Shown: positions 8,790-17,481 of the stretch, piece after piece | Layout: each line of letters begins with the position of its first letter | How positions within the stretch are numbered: the first letter of the stretch is position 1 | Source of the DNA: Promethearchaeia archaeon | Lineage (GTDB): Archaea; Asgardarchaeota; Lokiarchaeia; Sigyniarchaeales; SOKP01 | Direction of reading: 5' to 3' | Assembly: GCA_029856155.1 (NCBI GenBank) | Contig: JAHQWL010000098.1 | Location: 1-64,000, forward strand | Length of the DNA: 64,000 nucleotides | Notes under the pieces: generated by a model | Seen by the model: the letters and a program-made list of their open reading frames with translations, nothing else | What the model was told of the DNA's origin: nothing | Database searches by the model: none | Made by a program: the position numbers and the translations under genes

Positions 8790-10430
8790 ATTTTGAAGAA
8801 ATACTAAAACCTCTTTTTTTCCAATCGGGACGAAATTAGTGCGAAATATTATCTGATTACCTTTAAATGGTAAAATAAATTTCATTTCCAAAGTTTCTTG
8901 GGTTTCGTGGGCTTTTTCTATCTTAATAAGTGCGTCTTCAGCAATATACTTTGGTAAAAACTCGTAGATACTCTTTCCTATGAAAGTTTGAGATGAATTT
9001 TTCAGGGCAAATATTTGTTCTAATTTTTTATCTAATTTGATGTCTTGAAAGATACCATCAGTTGAAATTCTAAAAATTGAGAATGGAATATGGTTAAGAA
9101 GAATAGCATTTTGTGCCTCACTATGCTTTAAAGCGTCTTGATTTTGCATTTTTTCTAAAGCAGTTCCTATTTCTAATCCGATTGTGATTATTAATTCCAT
9201 ATCTTCAATGCCTAGATTCCTTTTTTCTTTTAGAAGCATATTAATGCTACCTATTATTTTAAATTTAGAAAATAATGGAATTACCGCTCCAAAAACAAAT
9301 TCAAATCCTCTAAAAAATTTCTTCAGAATATCAGGGAAGTTTTGATTAAATAATGCAACCCCTTGGGTAAAAACAATTTTAAAAGGACTCTCAGAAATGT
9401 CCAGATTATCATTTTGTTCAATAAAAAATTCTGGAAATCCTTTACACACCTTGATTTTGGCAATATTACTAGATTTATCTAATAAATAGATACAACATCC
9501 TTTTAAATCTAATAAATCTCTAATACTATCTACAGTTTTTTTTAATAAATTATTTAAATCATCCGTTTGATTGGCTATACTTATGAAAGTGTTTAATATA
9601 TCAATTTTTCTAGCATGCTCCTTCAGTTTTTCCTCAGTTATTTGTATATCAGTGAGATCGTGAAACAAATATTGAATAAAAAACTCCTCTCCCAATTGAA
9701 TCTCATTAATATTCACTTCCAGATATAATTGGGAACCCGAAGATTTTTTTATCCTTGATATAATAGGTGGTGGTTGATCTATTAAATGTTTTACTATATT
9801 TGGGTCAATTAATCCCTCATTAAATAAATCAAGTTCTAATGCTTTAATCCCAACTATTTCATCTTTAGTCATTTCAACTAATTTTTCAGCTTCTAGATTT
9901 ACATCGACAATAGTACCCATATCACGATTTATTATGAATATAGCATCACGTGCTGCCTGAAATAAAGCTTGATATCGATGTTCTGCCATTTCTAAAGTTT
10001 GAATTACGGGCTTAATAGATTCAAAATAAGAAAAAAAGAAACTCTCAATTTCCTTAAGTTTATTAACATCTGCTTTATGATTTTTAGGTTCATAATCAAA
10101 AGCTAGGTAAGCATCTTCAATATTTATAAGATAATTAGCAAAGCCTTCAAGAAGTTTATTTGCCAACATTAAACTTATTTCAGTTTTAATATCAGTTATA
10201 ATTGTAACTAAAAAGCTTTCATACCCTCCCCTAGCAAACTTATTGGGCTGTTTAAAGAAGAGATTTGCAGTTTTAATTGCCTTAAATATGTGAATAAACA
10301 CTCCTTTTGTTGGGAGCTCTATTAGCGAAGGAATATCTTTTATGAGTTCGTCATTTAATGATTTTGGAGCTTTTAAAAAAATACTAGGTCCAAAAAGAGG
10401 ATCAAAACGAACAAGCAGGAATCCAATCAA
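8772..10430 (-). CDS. PAS-GAF-PAS sensory protein with longin-like N-terminal domain
   Basis: This 552-residue soluble protein lacks a histidine kinase or other output domain. Residues 1-140 begin FLLVRFDPLFGPSIFL and form an alpha/beta domain resembling a longin fold; the D-x-x-FGP turn is shared with the protein at 12412. Residues of about 145-265 are a PAS domain (YQALFQAARDAIFIINRDMG, ending FHDLTDIQITEEKLKEH), 285-425 are GAF-like (LLDLKGCCIYLLD...GAVIPLFSKFKIIGSIN), and 435-550 a second PAS (AILLNHIPFSIFRISTDG). It probably senses a small molecule or redox state and signals by protein contact. The promoter region of about 250 bp upstream is shared with the divergent transglutaminase-like gene. 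Confidence 0.75.
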   Translation of the reverse strand: MIGFLLVRFDPLFGPSIFLKAPKSLNDELIKDIPSLIELPTKGVFIHIFKAIKTANLFFKQPNKFARGGYESFLVTIITDIKTEISLMLANKLLEGFANYLINIEDAYLAFDYEPKNHKADVNKLKEIESFFFSYFESIKPVIQTLEMAEHRYQALFQAARDAIFIINRDMGTIVDVNLEAEKLVEMTKDEIVGIKALELDLFNEGLIDPNIVKHLIDQPPPIISRIKKSSGSQLYLEVNINEIQLGEEFFIQYLFHDLTDIQITEEKLKEHARKIDILNTFISIANQTDDLNNLLKKTVDSIRDLLDLKGCCIYLLDKSSNIAKIKVCKGFPEFFIEQNDNLDISESPFKIVFTQGVALFNQNFPDILKKFFRGFEFVFGAVIPLFSKFKIIGSINMLLKEKRNLGIEDMELIITIGLEIGTALEKMQNQDALKHSEAQNAILLNHIPFSIFRISTDGIFQDIKLDKKLEQIFALKNSSQTFIGKSIYEFLPKYIAEDALIKIEKAHETQETLEMKFILPFKGNQIIFRTNFVPIGKKEVLVFLQNLTRTW

Positions 10431-10684
10431 ATAATCTCACAAATATATTCTTATAATCGGGATCTTTAAGTAATAATAGAATCATAAAAATTTATTGTTA
10501 TATATTTATTTTTAAATAGTGGTTGCCCGAACTTTTATCATTAAATTCTAAAGCTTACTTAAAAGATAACGATTATGGCTGATGATTTTATATTAATTTT
10601 AAATTTTTTCAGTTTTAAGACAGTCAATCTCCTTTTATAATTTTATAGGGAAATATTATAAAAGGATTATATTTTTACATTATC

Positions 10685-11365
10685 ATGGAGGATTTGAATA
10701 TATATTTACAACCAACAGAATTTTTTGATTTTAATAGAAAATCCGTGAGTAGAAAAGCTTTTGAAATTACTAACGGTCTAACTTCCGAAAAAGAAAAGGC
10801 TATTGCTCTTTTTTATTGGGTGAGAGACGAAATTAAATATAATATGTTAACTTATGTACCAAATGTACCGGCTAATTTTAGAGCGAGTGTAACCTTGCGA
10901 CGCAAGAATGGTTTTTGTATTTCAAAATCCATACTTTTATCCTCTTTTGCTAGAGCAATTGGAATTCCTGCTCGTATTCATTTAGTGGACCTAATTAATC
11001 ACTTAATTTCTCAAAAAGTAATTGATTTTATGGGCACTAATGTAATGTATGTACACGGTTACAGTGAATTCTACTTAAAAGGTAAATGGATAAAATTAAC
11101 ACCTTCTTTTGACCCGAAAACTGCAATCAAAGGAAAGTTCCTTCCAATGGTTGAATTTGATGGAGAACATGACGCGATTTTTCCTAAATTTGATAATGAA
11201 GGTAATCAATTCGGAGAATATATTGCTGATAGAGGTGTACATGCTGATTTACCGCTTGAAGATATTGATAAAGTTTTCGAAGAGAATTATCCTTCCTATG
11301 CTCTCTATAAAAAAGGATTTAATCCAAATCAAATAAAAGAAAAAACTTTAACATATAGGAAATAA
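10685..11365 (+). CDS. Transglutaminase-like cysteine protease-fold protein
   Basis: This 226-residue protein has the transglutaminase-like catalytic triad in order: Cys in NGFCISKSILLSSFARAIGIPAR (near residue 78), His in YVHGYSEFYLKGKWIKL (about 121) and Asp in TPSFDP (about 137). The EKAIALFYWVRDEIKYN helix before it is typical of the superfamily. Archaeal members act as peptidases, amidases or protein-modifying enzymes. There is no signal peptide, so it is cytosolic. The ATG follows a roughly 250-bp intergenic region with no other gene. The catalytic fold is clear; the substrate is not. Confidence 0.8.
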   Translation: MEDLNIYLQPTEFFDFNRKSVSRKAFEITNGLTSEKEKAIALFYWVRDEIKYNMLTYVPNVPANFRASVTLRRKNGFCISKSILLSSFARAIGIPARIHLVDLINHLISQKVIDFMGTNVMYVHGYSEFYLKGKWIKLTPSFDPKTAIKGKFLPMVEFDGEHDAIFPKFDNEGNQFGEYIADRGVHADLPLEDIDKVFEENYPSYALYKKGFNPNQIKEKTLTYRK

Positions 11366-11375
11366 ACCAATAAAT

Positions 11376-12293
11376 TTAACTAAAAGAACTTTCTTCTAAT
11401 CCTAATTCTTGTAAAAAGATTTTATATTTGCCTAATTTTCCACCATAATTTCCAGCAGAAATTTTTATTAAGCCATCTTTGTCTATAATCCCTTCAATTA
11501 CTTTTAACATTGTCTTTTTAATAGTATCAAGATCTAAAGCATTAAACACAATTTCAGGAATTGAATAAACTTCATCAGGGACCTTAAATTCTTCAATGGG
11601 TACTTTATTCTTTAATGTGGGGCAATATGGATGATTTGTTGTAGGGCCAATTTCGGGAAAATTTGTTTCTATTTTAGATCCTGCTGAACATACATCAAAT
11701 GTAGTACATACGTTATCAATTTCAGCTATGATTTTAACAGCTTCCCGTCCAACTTTTATACCTGAATCAACTGAATCACATAATAAGTATAAATTTCCAC
11801 CCATAACTCCTTTAGCATATGTAAGCTCTTGTTCTATTAAGAAATCATAGCCCATCATGAGTGGAATAGAAATCATATTTCGATTAAATTTAATTATAAT
11901 TTTCTCATAACCATCTCCACAATGACCCACATTATTCATAATATTAAATTTCATTTCAGCTTTATATGGATAATAATCAAAAACAGCTGTAGTTGGAACT
12001 ACTAAAATACCTTGTCTCATTCGCCTACCTAATTGGTCGTAAAACTTAGTACTAGCATTTTTACTCGTGCCAGTAACCCATAATTGTACAATTGCACCCA
12101 ATCTACCATCAATAGTCTCACTTTCAGAAAGCCACCTAACAATACCTCCTTCAGCGTCCCCAAATACTGTTGATGGTAAAGCAGTAAATGCATTAGCCGC
12201 TCTATTTAAAAACTCAGCATCTTGAGCAGTTACCAAAAGTTGACAACATAACCCCTCAAAAGCTTCACAATAGGTATCATCTACAATAGCCAT
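11376..12293 (-). CDS. ftr: Formylmethanofuran:tetrahydromethanopterin formyltransferase
   Basis: This 305-residue enzyme moves the formyl group from formylmethanofuran to N5 of tetrahydromethanopterin, the second step of the archaeal C1 branch of the Wood-Ljungdahl pathway. Family landmarks are visible: an N-terminal DDTYCEAFEG (compare EDTFAEAFE), CGDGYE in the middle, YAKGVMGGNLYLLCDS, TTNHPYCPTL, and a C-terminal KISAGNYGGKLGKYKIFL block. Length agrees with the usual 297-300 residues. It is encoded alone here; no fwd/fmd, mch or mtd gene is in the window. Its 3' end lies 10 bp from the convergent transglutaminase-like gene. It implies methanofuran and H4MPT in this organism. Confidence 0.93.
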   Translation of the reverse strand: MAIVDDTYCEAFEGLCCQLLVTAQDAEFLNRAANAFTALPSTVFGDAEGGIVRWLSESETIDGRLGAIVQLWVTGTSKNASTKFYDQLGRRMRQGILVVPTTAVFDYYPYKAEMKFNIMNNVGHCGDGYEKIIIKFNRNMISIPLMMGYDFLIEQELTYAKGVMGGNLYLLCDSVDSGIKVGREAVKIIAEIDNVCTTFDVCSAGSKIETNFPEIGPTTNHPYCPTLKNKVPIEEFKVPDEVYSIPEIVFNALDLDTIKKTMLKVIEGIIDKDGLIKISAGNYGGKLGKYKIFLQELGLEESSFS

Positions 12294-12411
12294 AGTATTT
12301 TCACATTCATTTCTCTACTCAAAAGATAAATACTTAGGTTTAACATTATTACTTATTAAGTCTAAAAAATATAATTAATTACTAAAATTAAACTATCAAG
12401 GATTTGATAAA

Positions 12412-13335
12412 ATGCCAAGAGCAATAGTTTTATACGAAATTGACAAGTCTTTCGGACCAAACATATTAGCTGAATATTATTTAAATCAAGATGATAAAAT
12501 TCCACAAACAGTACTAAAGGAATTTTCTGAAAAACTTGGTAAGAAAGAATTAGCAAATATAACTGTCCGAAAAGATAATAACCGATATTATTCTAGCAAA
12601 ATTAACGCTGAATCTATTAATAAAGATAATCTTTATATTAGCTTTATCTTAGAAGAGGGAGAAGATCTGGTCTCATTAAAAAGTTTTTTTGAAAATATTG
12701 AGGATAAAATTGTTGAAAATTTTTCAAGTGATAAGAAAAAGATCAATTTATTCCTGCAAGGTGCTTTAAATTCAATTTTGAGTTTAATCCAGAAATTAAA
12801 AGAACCTAAAATTATAAAAGAAACTATCAATGAGAGAACTAAAAAAATGCTTGATGATGGTAAACTTACTGAAGCACGAGAATTAATAGATCTAGGAGAA
12901 GAGATTCCTAAAAAACTTGCGGCTGAGGTAAAGCTTGCTGAACAGTTCTTAATTGATAAATTTTATAGAAAAGCAAAAAAGAGTTTTTTAAAAGCAGCCG
13001 AATTAGCTCTATTAGTACAAGAAGATGAAATTGCTGCATTCTTAGAACATAAAGGAGAACAGGTAGGATTGTTTCCTGATTTAATAAAAGAAAGCGATAA
13101 TTTACATAAAGAAATTATGAAAATTTCTAATGATTTAGGTAAGATTGGATTAAATTTTTATAATAACTACATTGAACCAATAGATAGATTGGTTGAAATT
13201 TCACATATTTTTGAAGATCATGAACATATTGAAGTTTTAACAAAATTAAAAAACGATACTCAAAGAGCTTCTCGATTAGCGAAAGAGATAAACGATGTAG
13301 ATGAAAAAATAAGAGAACTTATAAAAAAAATTTAA
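12412..13335 (+). CDS. Longin-like domain protein with helical tail (FGP motif)
   Basis: The first 130 residues of this 307-residue protein form an alpha/beta domain starting IVLYEIDKSFGPNILAEYY, which matches the D-x-x-FGP start of the PAS-GAF protein at 8772-10430. The rest is helical, with TPR-like hairpins (KMLDDGKLTEARELIDLGE, FYRKAKKSFLKAAELALLVQE) and a final coiled-coil segment. I do not recognise a named family. It may be an adaptor in a longin/GTPase network given its neighbours. The ATG at 12412 lies about 118 bp from the divergent ftr start. The 3' end is 10 bp from the convergent AAA ATPase gene. Confidence 0.65.
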   Translation: MPRAIVLYEIDKSFGPNILAEYYLNQDDKIPQTVLKEFSEKLGKKELANITVRKDNNRYYSSKINAESINKDNLYISFILEEGEDLVSLKSFFENIEDKIVENFSSDKKKINLFLQGALNSILSLIQKLKEPKIIKETINERTKKMLDDGKLTEARELIDLGEEIPKKLAAEVKLAEQFLIDKFYRKAKKSFLKAAELALLVQEDEIAAFLEHKGEQVGLFPDLIKESDNLHKEIMKISNDLGKIGLNFYNNYIEPIDRLVEISHIFEDHEHIEVLTKLKNDTQRASRLAKEINDVDEKIRELIKKI

Positions 13336-13345
13336 AATTTTAAAA

Positions 13346-15136
13346 TCAATTAAATGTTTCTTCTTCAGATGGAGTTTCTTCAACTGGAGGCTGATATTCT
13401 CCAATATCCTTGAAAATTATTTTACAAATATCCCAACCTTTTTCTGTTGGATATTTTAACGCATTTGCAACCAACTTTTCTCCAATTTCATTATCTAACT
13501 CCACTTTAAAAATCTCTGGTGTATTATTCAACATTGACTCGAATTTTGCTCCACTGCTACCAGTAGGAACGATTAAGATTCCAAAATCAATTGCTTTTAC
13601 ACTAATAGCATCTTTTAATCGTTTAGCAGCATAATACCCTGCTACTCCTGCACTTCTATCAAATGTTTTAATCGATGGAATCTCAAGTCCATATTTTTTA
13701 CCTTCTGTTTCGATTAAAGCTGCTAATGTTTGTCCTCTTTTTCCAAGCATATATTTAAATTCCATCTGAGTCTTGAATTTTTTGCTTTTTTCTTCTCCTA
13801 CCATATTTATATACTTTAAAGTAGCTCCCGCAACGGATTGAGGATTTACATCAATGGAATATTCTTCTTCTGCTAAAATATCTTCAATTGTCTTCTTAAT
13901 AACTTCACGTGGCTTGGAAAAATCAATTACTTCTTCTTCTTCAATTTCTGCTTTAGGTTTTGCTGTTGCAACTATATCCGCCCCAATTTCCAATAATTCA
14001 TCAACCGTCATTTCTTCCATAACCACCTTATCTATAAACCTTCGGCAAAGTTTAATAGAGTTCCTTGGATTTCCTTGTGTCTTCTCAAATATCATTTCAA
14101 TTAATTTCTCATTCAATGGAAATAATGGATATAAAGGGGGGTTTAGATTATTATCTTCCCAGAATGCTTCCATAGATTTTGAGAAATATATTTTTAAATC
14201 ATTTAGACTAAATGGTTTTAATTCTTGTTCTGGTTCCATTCTTGATCTGAGTGGAGCATCTGCAATCTCTATGATTCTAGGCCAAATTTCTTTTAAAACC
14301 GCAATTGTAATAACTAATCCTTTGACTTCATTGTATAATCTCTTCAGAATCTCTAAAAACTTTCTTTCAGCAGCTTCTCCTAACATACGATAGGGTGATT
14401 CAAGTTCATCAAAATAAAGGATAAGAACTTTATCTAAATTCTCTGTTATGATTTTAATCATTGCAAGGCAAACATCATCCTCCTCTACAACAGAGTTTAT
14501 TCCCAATTCACTTAACTCCTCATCTTCTAAATCCTCACCAAGAAGCCATCTTTCTGCAAGTGCTTTTTTGCTTTTATCTAACTGATAAGTTACTAAAGCC
14601 TTGACACAATCTGCAAACACTCCCGGGAATTCTCTAATTCCTTGTTGAATGACTTCTTCAATTTTAGGTTTTTGGAAAATTCCCTTTTTCATTCCACCCC
14701 ATCTTCTCATTAATTTCTCAGAAACAATATCAAGTAATTCTGCACCAAGCTCCTCAATTATACAGGTATAAACATGGAGTAAAACGCGAATACTTGCTGG
14801 AGGACTTGGAACATAAACAATAGTCCAATCAGTAGACGTAGCAAATTTACTTGCATCAATTTCTTCTGATTCTCCTTCTCCTTCAAGTTTTTTTCTATTT
14901 TCTCTTTCTTTATCCTTAAAAGAATGATAAGCATGTGTTTTACCAGTACCGGCTGATCCTAATATAGGAATTAATCTACTTGATCTATCCCTATAAGTTT
15001 GTTGTACCAGTCTATATACTTCTCGATCAATATAACTTCGAGGTCTTGATATATCAACTTTATCTGGTATGTCCCCTCTCGATACAAAATTTGAAAAGGG
15101 TAAGATTGGACTCTCGCGTAACACGTCAAGATACAT
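13346..15136 (-). CDS. AAA/ORC-like P-loop ATPase with extra C-terminal domain
   Basis: This 596-residue protein has Walker A GSAGTGKT at residues 60-67, Walker B LILYFDELE near 245, a sensor-like KTQGNPRNSIKLCRRFID stretch near 365 typical of the ORC/STAND lid helices, and an acidic linker (EIEEEEVIDF). The last 160 residues form a separate alpha/beta domain (KKYGLEIPSIKTFDRS, IDFGILIVPTGSSG) reminiscent of restriction-endonuclease-like or recognition modules, ending in an acidic tail. The function is unknown; related archaeal ATPases act on DNA or as signal NTPases. The chosen ATG has GGAG immediately before it, and the frame stays open for over 15 codons upstream, so the start may lie further up. 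Confidence 0.65.
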   Translation of the reverse strand: MYLDVLRESPILPFSNFVSRGDIPDKVDISRPRSYIDREVYRLVQQTYRDRSSRLIPILGSAGTGKTHAYHSFKDKERENRKKLEGEGESEEIDASKFATSTDWTIVYVPSPPASIRVLLHVYTCIIEELGAELLDIVSEKLMRRWGGMKKGIFQKPKIEEVIQQGIREFPGVFADCVKALVTYQLDKSKKALAERWLLGEDLEDEELSELGINSVVEEDDVCLAMIKIITENLDKVLILYFDELESPYRMLGEAAERKFLEILKRLYNEVKGLVITIAVLKEIWPRIIEIADAPLRSRMEPEQELKPFSLNDLKIYFSKSMEAFWEDNNLNPPLYPLFPLNEKLIEMIFEKTQGNPRNSIKLCRRFIDKVVMEEMTVDELLEIGADIVATAKPKAEIEEEEVIDFSKPREVIKKTIEDILAEEEYSIDVNPQSVAGATLKYINMVGEEKSKKFKTQMEFKYMLGKRGQTLAALIETEGKKYGLEIPSIKTFDRSAGVAGYYAAKRLKDAISVKAIDFGILIVPTGSSGAKFESMLNNTPEIFKVELDNEIGEKLVANALKYPTEKGWDICKIIFKDIGEYQPPVEETPSEEETFN

Positions 15137-15358
15137 CTCCTTATCATCATCTGAAAGTTCAGAATAAATTTTAATCTCCTCTCCGTTTTTTAGTTTTAAA
15201 TAATATAGTTTTTATGTAGAATAAATTTATTAATCCAAACAATTTTTTCTAGAATATAAGCTAATTAGTTTTTAGCTATTATAATATTTAATTAATAATT
15301 TTGCCTATTAAATTTAATTGATATTAATACGTCATATACCTTTTAGAGGGTAGCAAGT

Positions 15359-16030
15359 ATGCCAAAAAAAAATAGAGATAAAGATGAGGATGAGGATGAA
15401 GATGAAGAAAAAAAGGATCCCTTTGATTTTTTTAGATTCTTTGAGGACCCAAATAAGTTTTTCAGTGATCCAAATAAATTCTTGATAGATCCAAACAAAC
15501 TATTTCAATCTAAAAATTTTCGACACATGTTCAAAGAAATATTTGAGAAAATCATGGAAAATTTACCATCAGAATTTCAAAACCTATCCCCCGAAGATAT
15601 CATGAGAGAATTTAATAAGAATAAATCCAGATTTGGTTTTCCAATTACTTATGGGTTTAATATTAACATTGGTAAAGATGGTAAACCAACTATAGATTCT
15701 TTTGGGAATGTTAAAGCAAAACCTTATTCAGGAGATCCAGAAGTTAAAAATGTTAGAGAACCAATGACAGAAGTTAATGAACAAGGTGACCAGATAATAA
15801 TTATATGCGAAATGCCTGGTATTACGAGAGATGAGATTGAATTAAAAGCAACTACTCATTCATTAACAATAACCACGAAATCTAAAGATAAGGGTAGGAA
15901 CTATTATAAAGAGGTTGAGTTACCTTCAGCAATCAATTCAGATTATGCACGAGCTAGATATACAAATGGAATATTGGAAGTAAAATTGAAAAAAATTGAT
16001 GAAAAACAAACTGATATCAAGATTGATTAA
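15359..16030 (+). CDS. Hsp20/alpha-crystallin small heat shock protein
   Basis: The alpha-crystallin domain occupies about residues 135-223 (REPMTEVNEQGDQIIIICEMPGI, then LTITTKSK, YTNGILEVKLKK). The GILEVKL strand is the family hallmark, but there is no obvious C-terminal IxI tail. The N-terminal 130 residues are unusual: a lysine/aspartate/glutamate start followed by three repeats of the form F-x-DPNKFF/L (residues about 29-52) and a phenylalanine-rich region. It would act as an ATP-independent holdase forming oligomers in the cytosol. It is a single gene with an AT-rich upstream region. Confidence 0.9.
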   Translation: MPKKNRDKDEDEDEDEEKKDPFDFFRFFEDPNKFFSDPNKFLIDPNKLFQSKNFRHMFKEIFEKIMENLPSEFQNLSPEDIMREFNKNKSRFGFPITYGFNINIGKDGKPTIDSFGNVKAKPYSGDPEVKNVREPMTEVNEQGDQIIIICEMPGITRDEIELKATTHSLTITTKSKDKGRNYYKEVELPSAINSDYARARYTNGILEVKLKKIDEKQTDIKID

Positions 16031-16178
16031 ATTTGCCTTTTATAATATAATCTTTCATTATCTAATTGAGTTCTATTTTTAAAAATTGTTTAAATCAATC
16101 TTAATAATTTTATACAAATCTTTATTAATTTCCTTAACACATAAAATCTTAATCAATTTTAAATTGGTTGGAAAAAAA

Positions 16179-17192
16179 ATGTCTGAAAAAACAGAATTTT
16201 TATCAAAAAGAGCTTTATTGGTTATTGGAATTACATTTTTAGCGATATTAATTGTTGGTTTAATTTTATTGGCTACCGGACTAAACTTAGCCTTTTATGC
16301 AGAGAGTTCTACTGTAAGAGCTATATTTAAAGCAATAACTTATCTTGGTGAACCTGTTGTATTTATAATAGTCATAGCAATATTGTATATGGCTTACAAT
16401 AAGAAATTTGCTAAAAATTTAGCTGTTGTTTTATTATTCTCTCATTACCTTAATCAATTGTGCAAATCAATATTTCAGGATCCTCGACCATCAACAAATG
16501 TTGGTGATGAGTATGGTTTTGATGATCCATCATATGGATTTCCTTCCGGACATACGCAAAACTCAACTGTTCTTTGGGGATATTCAGCTAAAGAATTTAA
16601 GGATAAATATAAATATAATAATGTTCCAATTATTCCAATCATTCTTTCAGTTATAATATTCCTTGTTGCAATTTCAAGAATAATCATCGGAGTACACGAT
16701 CTTCAAGATATAATTGGAGGATCCTTAATTGGTATTGGAGTCTTGTTATTATTAATATACACAGAACCATTTTTCTCAGAGCAATTCAGCAAGTTAAATT
16801 TTATTGCAAAGATAGTTTTAACAGCCGCTGTCGCTATTATATTATTTATTATTGGAACTATATTATTTCCCAATGCTGGCGTGGGATTAGTTGTACCGCC
16901 TGTCCTTTATGTTGATGATGGTGCTTATGCTCAAATAGGAGGCGCACTATTAGGTTTTGGTATAGGATATCTATTGGAGCAAAAATATGTTAAATATGAT
17001 CCCTCACAACTAACAAACAAAAAGAAAGTAATAAATATTGTAATAACTATAGTTGTTTTGCTAGTCGTATTCGTACCATTTGAATATGTTTTAACAATTA
17101 ATAGTGTTTATTATCGATTTGCCAGATATGCATTTGCTACATTTATATTAGGGTATGTAGTTCCTTTAATTTGCACAAAAATCAATAAATAA
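16179..17192 (+). CDS. PAP2-family membrane phosphatase
   Basis: This membrane protein of about 337 residues has eight or more hydrophobic segments. The type 2 phosphatidic acid phosphatase motifs are present: KSIFQDPRPS (KxxxxxxRP), YGFPSGHTQNS (PSGH) and SRIIIGVHDLQDIIGG (SRxxxxxHxxxD). It probably dephosphorylates an isoprenoid or lipid phosphate at the outer membrane face. The open frame extends upstream to 16086, but that stretch is hydrophobic and AT-rich; the ATG at 16179, just before SEKTEFL, is the better start. The protein extends well past the catalytic core with a C-terminal multi-helix region of unknown use. Confidence 0.85.
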   Translation: MSEKTEFLSKRALLVIGITFLAILIVGLILLATGLNLAFYAESSTVRAIFKAITYLGEPVVFIIVIAILYMAYNKKFAKNLAVVLLFSHYLNQLCKSIFQDPRPSTNVGDEYGFDDPSYGFPSGHTQNSTVLWGYSAKEFKDKYKYNNVPIIPIILSVIIFLVAISRIIIGVHDLQDIIGGSLIGIGVLLLLIYTEPFFSEQFSKLNFIAKIVLTAAVAIILFIIGTILFPNAGVGLVVPPVLYVDDGAYAQIGGALLGFGIGYLLEQKYVKYDPSQLTNKKKVINIVITIVVLLVVFVPFEYVLTINSVYYRFARYAFATFILGYVVPLICTKINK

Positions 17193-17201
17193 TTTTAATT
17201 C

Positions 17202-17210
17202 TTTTTTTTT
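17202..17210 (+). terminator. Oligo-T terminator after PAP2 gene
   Basis: A run of nine T directly follows the PAP2 stop region and is the only strong T tract there. This fits an archaeal terminator on the plus strand. Confidence 0.35.
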
Positions 17211-17245
17211 CATTTTATTTAAAATTGAATAAAAAAAATCAAAAT

Positions 17246-17404
17246 TTACACAGCTATTTTTACCCCTCTCCGGGCTACTTCTTTTAGAAGAAGGCGATTT
17301 ACAAATTGTTTGTCGCTTTTGCTAACCTCATTGTGAGGAGTTATTATCTCGTTAATATAAATATCATCCCGTTGAGGATGAGGCATTACTTGTTCGAGGT
17401 GCAT
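17246..17404 (-). CDS. Small hypothetical ORF (52 residues)
   Basis: An ATG-to-TAA frame on the minus strand encodes a 52-residue basic, soluble peptide starting MHLEQVMPHPQRDD and ending EVARRGVKIAV. The stretch is visibly richer in G and C than the neighbouring intergenic DNA and uses CGG, CCT and GAG codons, which favours coding. I do not recognise a family and see no clear ribosome-binding site. It fills the otherwise empty gap between the PAP2 and DHH genes and may be a remnant or a genuine microprotein. Confidence 0.35.
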   Translation of the reverse strand: MHLEQVMPHPQRDDIYINEIITPHNEVSKSDKQFVNRLLLKEVARRGVKIAV

Positions 17405-17481
17405 CTTAATTAAGTGAAAAAAAAGTGATTTATAAAATTTCCTATTTATTATCTGAATAAAAAGAAAAATAATCCATATAT

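Noticed and set aside
10560..10625. C/D-box sRNA near TGATGA ... CAG
   Set aside because: A TGATGA occurs, but no proper CUGA D box or terminal stem at the right distances was found.
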